Part shown: positions 15,213-22,714 of the stretch, piece after piece
Numbering within the stretch: position 1 is the first letter of the stretch
Layout of the letters: every line of letters starts with the position of its first letter
Source: a virus
DNA length: 35,315 nt
Direction: 5' to 3' (one strand)
Virus record (IMG/VR): IMGVR_UViG_3300011114_000134
Location: 1 to 35,315 of that record
Program-made: the position numbers and the translations under genes
The notes under the pieces: model-generated
Database searches by the model: none
What the model saw: only the letters and a program-made list of their open reading frames with translations
What the model was told of the DNA's origin: nothing

Positions 15213-15221
15213 GGAATTGAT

Positions 15222-16022
15222 ATGCACTACTACAAACGCAATCTTGGCGATTACGCAAAAAAAGCTGGAAGGCTTTCATTACTTCAACACGGTTCGTACA
15301 CGGTTTTGACAGATGCGTGCTACGATCGTGAACGTTTCCCCACGCTTGAACAAGCTATTGAATGGACTTGGGCAGAATCACCTGAAGAGGTTAATGCTGT
15401 TAAGTTTATTTTGCGTAAATTCTTTGTACTTGAAGACGGTTTCTATGTACAAACTCGTATTCAGGAAGAAATTGCTGAGTACCATGAAAAAGCTATTACA
15501 AATAAGCGGATAGCGGTTGAGCGAGAAATAAACCGTAAGAAGAAAAGCACGAAGCGTGTACGAACCGTTAACGAATCGCCACCTAACCATAAACCACTAA
15601 CCAAGAACCAAGAACTATTAACTACTAACCATGTTTTATCAGAACATGGAATTTCTATCGATTCTTGGAATGATTTTTTAGAACATAGAAAATCTTTAAG
15701 AAAACCGTTTTCAGAAAAAGCACAAGAATTATCGATCCAGAAGTTAATTAAATTGAAATCAGAGGGCTTTAATCCTAAAGACGTAATTGAGCAGTCAATA
15801 GAATCTGGCTGGGCTGGGTTATTCAAAACTAATAAAAAGAATGAATTGAAATTAGAAAACGAGCCAATTAAAAAGATTATGAATTGGTTTGAAAGCGAAG
15901 AATTAACACATGCAAGATGTAAGCAAGAAGGGGTAGAGATTATTTCTGATCTTAGACAATTAAGGACAAATTTAAATGAACACATACAAAACAAACAGCG
16001 TCAGCAAAAACTCGTTAGTTGA
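15222..16022 (+). CDS. Replication-type protein with DUF1376/YdaU-like N-terminus
   Basis: The protein has 266 residues. The N-terminal 90 residues (HYYKRNLGDYAKKAGRLSLL, YTVLTDACYDRERFPT, RKFFVLEDGFYV) are the winged-helix DUF1376-like domain of phage replication proteins. A basic, low-complexity linker follows at 105-140. The C-terminal part (145-266) is helical, with WNDFLEHRKSLRKPFSEKA, as in the helicase-loader-like halves of such proteins. It probably marks the replication origin and recruits host helicase. No polymerase or helicase gene is seen in the window. Confidence 0.75.
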   Translation: MHYYKRNLGDYAKKAGRLSLLQHGSYTVLTDACYDRERFPTLEQAIEWTWAESPEEVNAVKFILRKFFVLEDGFYVQTRIQEEIAEYHEKAITNKRIAVEREINRKKKSTKRVRTVNESPPNHKPLTKNQELLTTNHVLSEHGISIDSWNDFLEHRKSLRKPFSEKAQELSIQKLIKLKSEGFNPKDVIEQSIESGWAGLFKTNKKNELKLENEPIKKIMNWFESEELTHARCKQEGVEIISDLRQLRTNLNEHIQNKQRQQKLVS

Positions 16023-16245
16023 GTCTACAGACAGAGATGTTTTTAATTGCACTAGTGGACAATGTTATTCGCGTGCCATGTTTAGAGTATTTAATAACAA
16101 TTATTGTAGGGAGCATTATGATAACCATTATCACAGTATTGCATTGAAGTGGAACACTGATAACGGCTTGGACACAGTAGAAAAGAGAAAGAATTTTGTA
16201 TCTAAAAACATACGAACAACGATTTCAAAACTAAAGGGAGTTTAA
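15976..16245 (+). CDS. Small Cys/His zinc-binding-like protein
   Basis: The protein has 89 residues and overlaps the replication gene by 47 bases. FNCTSGQCYSRAMFRV...NNYCREHY gives a C-x4-C...C-x2-H zinc-binding pattern. The C-terminal half is basic and helical. Similar small proteins accompany phage replication genes. It probably binds nucleic acid, which is inference. Confidence 0.6.
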   Translation: MNTYKTNSVSKNSLVESTDRDVFNCTSGQCYSRAMFRVFNNNYCREHYDNHYHSIALKWNTDNGLDTVEKRKNFVSKNIRTTISKLKGV

Positions 16246-16246
16246 A

Positions 16247-16531
16247 ATGACTATATTAAGATTTCCACGAGCAAGGAATAAAGATCCAATAACAAGTTTG
16301 GCAGCAGCAGATCAAGCCGACAGGTTATCTGCACATCATTACGAATTAATTGTTCAAGCATTAAAATTTGGAAGTAATGGTTGTTCAGGCATCGCTTCTC
16401 TTTGCGGACTGCATAAATCTCAAGTGGCTAGACGATTGAGCGAGTTGGAATCAAGAGGAAGAATTAAATTAACTGGCTACGTTGTGACGTCAAACTCTAA
16501 TCGGATTGAAAGAGAGTGGAGAATTAAATGA
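16247..16531 (+). CDS. Winged-helix DNA-binding protein
   Basis: The protein has 94 residues. DPITSLAAADQADRL near the start is a motif of small phage wHTH proteins near replication genes. The helix-turn-helix is around 47-70 (GIASLCGLHKSQVARRLSELESRGRI), followed by a wing. It has a good AAGGGAG site and overlaps the next gene by ATGA. It may act in replication or as a transcription regulator. Confidence 0.65.
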   Translation: MTILRFPRARNKDPITSLAAADQADRLSAHHYELIVQALKFGSNGCSGIASLCGLHKSQVARRLSELESRGRIKLTGYVVTSNSNRIEREWRIK

Positions 16532-16872
16532 ACGATTCTATTAAATTTCTACGAGATCAATTATTAATTCATATTTCGTATGCAAACTGGAGAGTGTTGT
16601 CACCAGTAAAGAATCCACGAAAGCCACGAAACGAAACTAGAAAGAAACAGGTGCAACTAAAGTCAGAATTTTATATTATTAAATACCTAAAAAGCGTTGG
16701 AAATGGCTCAGTTTATGATGTTATAAATAACGCATTTCCAATTTATAAGATTATTAGGGCGGATAGAATTATTAAAGATGTAGTGAAGTTGGAGAAATTA
16801 GGCATATTAAAATCAGAAGGAATGTTTGGGCATGAAAGATATTCTTTAATTATCAATAGTAAAGGGGTTTAA
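16528..16872 (+). CDS. Putative winged-helix protein
   Basis: The protein has 114 residues. A basic N-terminal half (NPRKPRNETRKKQ) is followed by a predicted winged helix at about 48-108 (IIKYLKSVGNGSVYDVINNAFP, DVVKLEKLGILKSEG). It is coupled to the other wHTH gene by ATGA, suggesting paired regulators or replication accessory proteins. The family is unknown. Confidence 0.55.
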   Translation: MNDSIKFLRDQLLIHISYANWRVLSPVKNPRKPRNETRKKQVQLKSEFYIIKYLKSVGNGSVYDVINNAFPIYKIIRADRIIKDVVKLEKLGILKSEGMFGHERYSLIINSKGV

Positions 16873-16901
16873 AGGTATCAAATTTAGATTGAAATGATTA
16901 A

Positions 16902-16930
16902 TTGATAGTAGGACATAGGTTAGATAGATT
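16902..16930 (+). promoter_or_regulatory. Putative promoter before the gene at 16968
   Basis: TTGATA (16902-16907) and TAGATT (16925-16930) are 17 bases apart. A small ATCGC/GCGAT hairpin (16932-16949) follows the predicted start, then a TAGGAGA ribosome site. Confidence 0.5.
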
Positions 16931-16967
16931 AATCGCTAGAATGGGCGATATTTAATAGGAGACGAAT

Positions 16968-17447
16968 ATGATAGCAGTCGAAACTAAAAACGCAAGCCTA
17001 GATACGTTAGCAGTAACCATTATGGCATTGCACGTTAACGGAAAGCAGATGACTCAAGCTGTCTTTAAACAACTGCCAGAAGGATATGAGAAAGAGGGCG
17101 AACCTATTTGGGGTATTGTGAGATATAAAGGTATTCACTCTAACATCTGGATTATATTTTCTTCAGATGGCACTTTATATAGAAGGGAGCTGCAAACTGC
17201 GAATCCTAGTCTTAGTTGGGTACGGGAAGCTCAAAAAGAATTAGATATGCACGATAGGAAATATTCTTACAATCTACCCAAAATAGACAATACTGACATT
17301 AGTAAATGGGCGATAGAAATGGCGCAAAAAAGGCTTGATATCGCTAGTGATTTAGAATATTGTCAAAGTATGTATGATGATGAGTTAGTTACGCAACAAA
17401 ATGAGATTGCGTTATCTAAGATACAACAGCTTTTTATAGCTGTATAA
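16968..17447 (+). CDS. Conserved phage protein of unknown function
   Basis: The protein has 159 residues. The start resembles a recurrent phage protein (TLAVTIMALHVNGKQMTQAVFKQL), followed by a beta-rich part with GEPIWGIVRYKG and SNIWIIFSSDGTLYRR, and a charged helical tail. It lies alone between its own promoter and the 13-base motif of the ParB-like gene. No catalytic motif is recognised. Confidence 0.6.
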   Translation: MIAVETKNASLDTLAVTIMALHVNGKQMTQAVFKQLPEGYEKEGEPIWGIVRYKGIHSNIWIIFSSDGTLYRRELQTANPSLSWVREAQKELDMHDRKYSYNLPKIDNTDISKWAIEMAQKRLDIASDLEYCQSMYDDELVTQQNEIALSKIQQLFIAV

Positions 17448-17471
17448 CGCAGAAAACAGTTGTTTCACACT

Positions 17472-17484
17472 TATAATTAATATA
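17472..17484 (+). repeat. 13-base AT motif before the ParB-like gene
   Basis: TATAATTAATATA lies with exactly ten bases between it and the ATG at 17495. An identical copy at the same distance precedes the gene at 18720. It contains a consensus -10 hexamer and no ribosome site of note follows it, so it may give near-leaderless transcripts. Confidence 0.5.
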
Positions 17485-17494
17485 GAATTATGGA

Positions 17495-17998
17495 ATGAAT
17501 ATTGTTCAAATAAAAATAGAATCATTAATTCCCTACGTTAACAATGCTCGTACTCATAGCGATGCTCAAGTGGCTCAAATTGCTGGAAGCATTAAAGAGT
17601 TTGGATTTAATAACCCAGTTCTAATAGACGAGGAGTCAGGCATTATAGCTGGGCATGGAAGGGTATTAGCTGCGAGAAAACTTAATTTAAATACTGTGCC
17701 ATGTATTAAGTTAAACCACTTATCGCCAGCACAAAGAAAAGCATACATACTCGCAGACAATAAACTGGCATTAAACGCAGGTTGGGATAATGATATTCTT
17801 AGATTAGAGTTAGCTGATCTAAAAGAATTAGATATAGATACAGACTTAACAGGCTTTACGTTAGATGAGATTGGTTTATTAAAACAGTTAAATTTTGAAG
17901 CAGCTACCGAAGAAGAACAAGGTAAACTTGACAAACTTGATCCAAAGTGGATTGCTTGCCCCAACTGTGGAAAACAGTTTGATCTTCGTGAAGCCTGA
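17495..17998 (+). CDS. ParB-like domain protein with C-terminal zinc knuckle
   Basis: The protein has 167 residues. IESLIPYVNNARTHSDAQVAQIAGSI (8-33), NPVLIDEE and IAGHGRVLAARKL (51-63, the GxxR motif) are the ParB N-terminal domain. AYILADNKLALNAGW and LELADLKEL follow, as in the ParB-like proteins linked to DNA modification rather than partition. The last residues, WIACPNCGKQFD (C155, C158), add one CxxC knuckle. It overlaps the Mom-family gene by 11 bases. It may guide or regulate the modification; a partition role is unlikely in this phage. Confidence 0.8.
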   Translation: MNIVQIKIESLIPYVNNARTHSDAQVAQIAGSIKEFGFNNPVLIDEESGIIAGHGRVLAARKLNLNTVPCIKLNHLSPAQRKAYILADNKLALNAGWDNDILRLELADLKELDIDTDLTGFTLDEIGLLKQLNFEAATEEEQGKLDKLDPKWIACPNCGKQFDLREA

Positions 17999-18695
17999 TT
18001 TAAAAATTGATTGGGCGTCTCATTGTGCAGCTAAATATGCTTGTATAAATTGGCATTATAGCAAGTCACTACCAGTTCCCCCTTTAGTAAAAATTGGTGC
18101 TTGGGAGAATGGAAAATTTATAGGTGTAGTGATATTTAGTCGTGGAGCATCATCTAATTTAATGTCACCTTATGGATTAGGGCAAGATGAAGGATGTGAA
18201 TTAACTAGAATCTCATTAACAAAACATTACTCTGAAGTTAGCAGAATTGTTAGATTATCAATACTCTTTCTTAAAAAAAACAGCCCTAATTTAAGAATTA
18301 TTGTTTCGTTTGCTGATCCTCAATACGGGCATCACGGAGGAATATATCAAGCAGGAAACTGGATTTATTCTGGCGATACTGCTCCTGGAGTTGAATATTG
18401 GCACAATTCAAAGAGATTACATAGTAGGCAAGTTTCTGAAAAAGGTTGGAACATACAACAAGGGCAACAAAGAAAAACCGTAAAACCTAGTGATTGCAAA
18501 ATAATAAAAACATTAGGAAAGCATAGATATTTAATGCCTTTAGATTATGAAATTCGTAAACAAATTACACTTTTAGCAAAACCATATCCAAAAAGAACAA
18601 TGCGTGGTAAAGAGCAGGATGCTGGATGCCCTTCAGCACTGGACGGCGCAACTCCGATCACCACGCTCCAAACAAACAAAAACACTTGTGTTTGA
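17988..18695 (+). CDS. mom: Mom-family DNA adenine hypermodification protein
   Basis: The protein has 235 residues from a GTG start at 17988. This start gives the family-like N-terminus KPDLKIDWASHCAAKYAC; the open frame reaches back to 17895 without an ATG. Signature segments are WHYS (22-25), GAWENGKFIGVVIFSRGA (37-54), ELTRI (71-75) and VSFADPQYGHHGGIYQAGNW (106-125), matching the GNAT-like Mom proteins. Mu Mom converts adenine to a carbamoylmethyl form that blocks many restriction enzymes. The start has a poor ribosome site and overlaps the ParB-like gene, suggesting translational coupling as with com-mom in Mu. The last 30 residues look unstructured. Confidence 0.8.
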   Translation: MKPDLKIDWASHCAAKYACINWHYSKSLPVPPLVKIGAWENGKFIGVVIFSRGASSNLMSPYGLGQDEGCELTRISLTKHYSEVSRIVRLSILFLKKNSPNLRIIVSFADPQYGHHGGIYQAGNWIYSGDTAPGVEYWHNSKRLHSRQVSEKGWNIQQGQQRKTVKPSDCKIIKTLGKHRYLMPLDYEIRKQITLLAKPYPKRTMRGKEQDAGCPSALDGATPITTLQTNKNTCV

Positions 18696-18696
18696 A

Positions 18697-18709
18697 TATA
18701 ATTAATATA
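18697..18709 (+). repeat. 13-base AT motif before the small gene at 18720
   Basis: TATAATTAATATA, identical to the copy at 17472, again ten bases before an ATG followed by AATAT. The two upstream regions also share a preceding TTGT and a GA before ATGAATAT. Confidence 0.5.
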
Positions 18710-18719
18710 AAATAACAGA

Positions 18720-18947
18720 ATGAATATAATACGAAAACTTAGAGCAACATTTGAGTCTTGTCCAACTCTACGCATAATGGACTTACAAGAAAAGCTGGCA
18801 GATGAGCCACCATCAAGCATCTCGATGGGATTATGTTATTTATATAAACAAAGATATTGCACAAGAGTTAAGGTAAAGTCTACTAGGAAATACGGTAGAA
18901 AGATGGTATATGAATATACTTACTCTAATATCAAACTACCTAAGTAA
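18720..18947 (+). CDS. Small putative DNA-binding protein
   Basis: The protein has 75 residues. Helices around 3-35 (FESCPTLRIMDLQEKLAD, then SSISMGLCYLYKQRYC) and a basic beta part (TRVKVKSTRKYGRKMVYEYTY) suggest a small winged helix. It is preceded by the same 13-base motif as the ParB-like gene, so the two are probably co-regulated. It could control modification or late genes, as it stands just before TerS. Confidence 0.5.
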   Translation: MNIIRKLRATFESCPTLRIMDLQEKLADEPPSSISMGLCYLYKQRYCTRVKVKSTRKYGRKMVYEYTYSNIKLPK

Positions 18948-18982
18948 ATTGGTAATGATTGGCTTAATAAAAGAGGCTAACG

Positions 18983-19318
18983 ATGGCACAGAAACCACAT
19001 ACACCGACAGATGACTTTAGAAAACAGGTTGAGACTGCATCAGGACTAGGGTTGCCGCACGATCAGATATGCTGCCTGATAGGAATTTCTGATGAGACTC
19101 TACGCAAATACTACGATACTGAACTAGGAATAGGAAAGGCGAGGGCTTCAGCACAGATAGCAAAGAGTCTATTTAATCGTGCTATTAAAGACAATGACAC
19201 AACGGCTATGATTTGGTGGACTAAGGCTCAGATGAGATGGAGAGAGACTCAAAAGCATGAAGTAACTGGTGAAGACGGTGGGCCTCAAGAGCATACATTC
19301 AGGTGGCTAGATAAATAG
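18983..19318 (+). CDS. terS: Terminase small subunit
   Basis: The protein has 111 residues. A helix-turn-helix near 15-45 (VETASGLGLPHDQICCLIGISDETLRKYY) is followed by a helical part with ASAQIAKSLFNRAIKDND and MIWWTKAQMRWRE, typical of short phage terminase small subunits. It recognises the packaging site and works with the large subunit, whose GTG start overlaps this stop. Confidence 0.85.
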   Translation: MAQKPHTPTDDFRKQVETASGLGLPHDQICCLIGISDETLRKYYDTELGIGKARASAQIAKSLFNRAIKDNDTTAMIWWTKAQMRWRETQKHEVTGEDGGPQEHTFRWLDK

Positions 19319-20634
19319 TGGATCACGTTATTCAATATTGTCCTCGCCCACAGTTTCTAAAGTTTCACGATAGAACTAAACGCTGGGCTTGTTTAGTAGC
19401 CCACAGAAGAGCAGGAAAGACAGTCGCCGCGACTAACGATGTGATAAAAGCAGCATTAACATCTAAGTCAAAGTTTGCTCAATTCGCATACATCGCTCCA
19501 TATCGTAGCCAAGCTAAATCAATCGCCTGGGAATATTTTAAATTCTTTTCTGGCACAGCCGCTAAATCAATCAATGAGTCAGAACTGATGATTGACTTTG
19601 TAAACGGTGCGAAGATAAGGCTATTTGGTGCAGATAATGCTGATGCTATGCGCGGTTTAGGATTCGATGGCTGTTTCCTAGATGAGTACGGTGATTTTAA
19701 ACCCAGCGTGTTTGGTAACGTCATAAGGCCAGCACTATCTGATAGACAGGGTTGGTGCGTCTTTGGTGGAACTCCGAAAGGCAAGAACGGATTTTGGGAT
19801 ATAAAGCAGACAGCCCTTAGAATACCTCAAGAATGGTTCTTTATGGAGTTGAAGGCTTCAGAGAGTCATATCCTACCTAAAGGTGAGTTGGAAGCAGCTA
19901 AGGCTCAATTACTGCCAGATCAGTACGATCAGGAGATGGAGTGTAGTTTCGAGGCTGCCATTCTAGGAGCGTTCTACGGTGCTGAAATGAAGGAAGCTAA
20001 TATCGGGCCAGTTCCGTATGACAATAATCTACCTGTGCATACTGCTTGGGATTTAGGATATAGAGACGATACAGCTTGCTGGTTCTACCAGGTAATTGCA
20101 AAAGAGATACATTTAATAGACTTTTTTGCAGTTTCAGGTGAGAATATTGACAATATATGTAAAAAAGTGTTGGAAAAGTCTTATAGATATGGTAAACATT
20201 ATCTACCACATGACGCAAGAGCGAAGACTTTGGCAGCAGCAGGAAAGTCTATAATCGAGCAGATGGCTGTACATTTGGGCATAAATAGTATGGAAATAGT
20301 ACCAGATTTATCAATACAAGACGGCATACAGGCTGTTAGAAAGATGCTACCTAATTGCTGGTTTGATGCAGATAAGTGCAGCGATGGTATTGAGGCTTTA
20401 AGACAATATCAACGAGAATATGATGAGGATAAGAAATCGTACAGACAAACACCAAGACATGATTGGACGAGCCATCCAGCAGACGCCTTTAGAATGTTAG
20501 CAGTCGCATGGAAGATAGAGCCTAAAGCAAAAGCACCAGATAGAGAAGTGGCATTAATAGTTGGAGATCAAAATACGGCAACATTAGAAGATGTCTGGGC
20601 AGATCATAACAAATTCAAAAGGAGTCGAATATGA
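19318..20634 (+). CDS. terL: Terminase large subunit
   Basis: The protein has 438 residues with a GTG start overlapping the terS stop. ATPase motifs are AHRRAGKT (28-35, Walker A), CFLDEYGDF (119-127, Walker B with catalytic Glu) and GGTPKGKNGF (150-159). The C-terminal nuclease has WDLGYRDDTACW (244-255) and the final HPADAFR. It cuts and pumps DNA into the prohead. The circular permutation implied by the window ends suits a headful type, though this is not proven. Confidence 0.95.
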   Translation: MDHVIQYCPRPQFLKFHDRTKRWACLVAHRRAGKTVAATNDVIKAALTSKSKFAQFAYIAPYRSQAKSIAWEYFKFFSGTAAKSINESELMIDFVNGAKIRLFGADNADAMRGLGFDGCFLDEYGDFKPSVFGNVIRPALSDRQGWCVFGGTPKGKNGFWDIKQTALRIPQEWFFMELKASESHILPKGELEAAKAQLLPDQYDQEMECSFEAAILGAFYGAEMKEANIGPVPYDNNLPVHTAWDLGYRDDTACWFYQVIAKEIHLIDFFAVSGENIDNICKKVLEKSYRYGKHYLPHDARAKTLAAAGKSIIEQMAVHLGINSMEIVPDLSIQDGIQAVRKMLPNCWFDADKCSDGIEALRQYQREYDEDKKSYRQTPRHDWTSHPADAFRMLAVAWKIEPKAKAPDREVALIVGDQNTATLEDVWADHNKFKRSRI

Positions 20635-20939
20635 GCGGCATAGAAAATCCCTATCGGTATCAATACGAAACAGTAGCAGTCAGTCAGACAGGACAGGTTC
20701 TAGGTGGAACAGGTGCAACTGGTGACTACGTTCAAAGACTAATCATTAATACTATTACTGTTTTAACTGCTGGAGTCACATTAATAGACGGTTCTACATC
20801 AATCGTCATACAGACAGCCGCAAGTGGAGTAATCGGTGTGCAATCAGTAGAAATCGGTGTAGCGTCTGTTACTGGCCCATGGAAAATAACAACTGGCGCA
20901 GGAGCAACAGTAGTAGCAGTTGGAATATTCTCAGCATAA
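20631..20939 (+). CDS. Small virion-region protein of unknown function
   Basis: The protein has 102 residues, ATGA-coupled to terL and TAATG-coupled to the next gene. Its composition is Thr/Val/Gly-rich and beta-like (TVLTAGVTLIDGSTSIVIQTAA), resembling small structural or decoration domains. No family is recognised. Confidence 0.5.
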   Translation: MSGIENPYRYQYETVAVSQTGQVLGGTGATGDYVQRLIINTITVLTAGVTLIDGSTSIVIQTAASGVIGVQSVEIGVASVTGPWKITTGAGATVVAVGIFSA

Positions 20940-22714
20940 TGCCTACACCTAAGCAATACGCAGATGCTTTAAGTTCTCCATCGTGGACAGATAGAGCTTT
21001 GCCAATGGAAGGGAGAGCAGCCTTTTTGCCGTTTCAAGACACGTTACCGGGTTCTGTTATGAACAAACGTAGTTTAGCTATTCCCGGTGTTTTTGCTGGT
21101 GCGATTAATGCGATTACTGCACCCGGACGAGCTTATAGAGGTAGCGATCCAACTTTTAACCCACAAGAAGAGGCTCTTAATATTGGACTTAATATGATGG
21201 GCGGTGGCATGGTTGCATCTAAGGTAGCTCCTCCTCCTGTTGGTTCATTAGGTATATTTGCTGGTTCGAGAGCCAAAACAGCTAATATGGAAGCGTTAAA
21301 AGTAGCTAATGAAATGAAAGCAAGCGGTGTAGCTGATGAGGCTATCCATGCTAAGACAGGGTGGACGTTTGGCTTTCCTGATGGCAAGCCGAGATTTGAG
21401 ATAGACGATAGTGGTGCGAAAGGACAATTTACTCATTTAGATGCAAAGAATGAAAAGAGGGTGGCAGATCAAGCACTCGCACATCCAAGTCTTTATAAAG
21501 AATATCCTGAGTTGTCAAAACTTAGCCAATATGGATTTAAGGCAAAAAAAGAGACTGGTAGTTTTGATCCATCACTCACGGATGGGAAGTTTACTGGAAA
21601 TGGATTATTAATCGCAAACGCTCCTAATGAAACTGGGATTAAATCCGTAGGACTTCACGAACTCCAACACGCTATCCAGGATCGTGAGGGATTCGCTAAA
21701 GGTGGGAGTCCTGAACAGTTTAAAAACAAAAGAATCCCACCTAAACTAAAAGATGTTTTGTTCAGTCGTGATATGAATGAGATGGCAATCTCACTAAAAT
21801 TACAAAAATCAGGGATGGGCGTTGGTGAAGGCAAGTATCTGTCGCTAAACGAACCTAAAAATTTATCTATTGCAGAGGAACTTGCTAAAACTGATGTAGA
21901 TCTTGCTGAATATTTAACTAGATTCAAAGATGCTAATCTTAAGTTGTCAAAATACCCAAGCGCACACACACAATACAGAAACCTAGCAGGTGAAGCCGAA
22001 GCCCGTCTTACTCAATCCCGTATGAACATGACTGCACCAGAACGTGCAGCCTCATATCCTCCTAGCATGTTTGATGTGCCAGTAAAGGATCAGATAGTGA
22101 GATATGGCGATGGACAGGCTATGAGTGTGCCACCTAAATTTCCCCAACCAGACGGAGAACTCAGGAGCGCAATAGCCCAGCGCAACGCAGCGCTACCGAT
22201 TAGCGAGGGCGGGCTAGGATTACCTGCTGATAATATGCCAATGGATCGGGCAAAGGCGATGGGGTTTGATACTCCTGCTTATCATGGAACTAAATCAGAC
22301 ATAAAAGAATTTAATCCATCAAGAGGTGGCGAGTTTGGCTCTGGTGTTTACACTGCAAAATATCCTGAAACAGCTAATATGTTTGCCTCTTTTGCGTCTG
22401 GTGATGTCGGGGCAAATGTAATCCCGATAGTCTCAAGGGCTAAAAACCCATTAGTAACGGATGACAGAAATATACCTAGAGGACTTGGCATAAAAGGGCT
22501 TATCAAGAAAGGGTTTGATAGTGTTGATGGAATTGGAGTTACAGGACAACAGACACAAAGCGTAACTTTTGATCCAGCTATGCTCCGTTCCCGCTTTGCA
22601 GCTTTCGATCCATTCCGCAGACATGAAGCCGACATTCTTGCTGGAGTAGGAATTGGTGGTATGTTAGATCCAGAATTTGTATCAGAAGAATTTAGGAAAA
22701 AGGAAAGAAAATGA
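20939..22714 (+). CDS. Polyvalent protein: metallopeptidase-like LPD23-type domain plus ADP-ribosyltransferase-like domain
   Basis: The protein has 591 residues from the TAATG start. An N-terminal Gly/Ala-rich part (about 40-115) could be membrane-active. The middle has GLHELQHAIQDREGFAKGGS (238-257), an HExxH-like zinc motif, and later GEAEARLTQSRMNMT (351-365), both typical of large-polyvalent-protein domains. The C-terminus has AYHGT (447-451) and GSGVYTAKYPETANMFA (467-483), the pattern of ART domains of polyvalent proteins that transfer ADP-ribose. Encoded between terminase and portal, it is probably carried in the virion and ejected early to modify host targets. Confidence 0.7.
   Translation: MPTPKQYADALSSPSWTDRALPMEGRAAFLPFQDTLPGSVMNKRSLAIPGVFAGAINAITAPGRAYRGSDPTFNPQEEALNIGLNMMGGGMVASKVAPPPVGSLGIFAGSRAKTANMEALKVANEMKASGVADEAIHAKTGWTFGFPDGKPRFEIDDSGAKGQFTHLDAKNEKRVADQALAHPSLYKEYPELSKLSQYGFKAKKETGSFDPSLTDGKFTGNGLLIANAPNETGIKSVGLHELQHAIQDREGFAKGGSPEQFKNKRIPPKLKDVLFSRDMNEMAISLKLQKSGMGVGEGKYLSLNEPKNLSIAEELAKTDVDLAEYLTRFKDANLKLSKYPSAHTQYRNLAGEAEARLTQSRMNMTAPERAASYPPSMFDVPVKDQIVRYGDGQAMSVPPKFPQPDGELRSAIAQRNAALPISEGGLGLPADNMPMDRAKAMGFDTPAYHGTKSDIKEFNPSRGGEFGSGVYTAKYPETANMFASFASGDVGANVIPIVSRAKNPLVTDDRNIPRGLGIKGLIKKGFDSVDGIGVTGQQTQSVTFDPAMLRSRFAAFDPFRRHEADILAGVGIGGMLDPEFVSEEFRKKERK

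Noticed and set aside
15461-15994. Reverse-strand 177-codon frame under the replication gene
   Set aside because: It is Phe/Ser/Leu-rich as expected of the complement of a Lys-rich gene; no family or ribosome site.
17495-17998. ParB-like gene as evidence of a plasmid-type partition system
   Set aside because: There is no ParA gene or parS-like site, and the sequence is of the DNA-modification-linked type.
18301-18483. Forward 60-codon frame inside the Mom-like gene
   Set aside because: It overlaps the most conserved Mom segment and lacks initiation signals.
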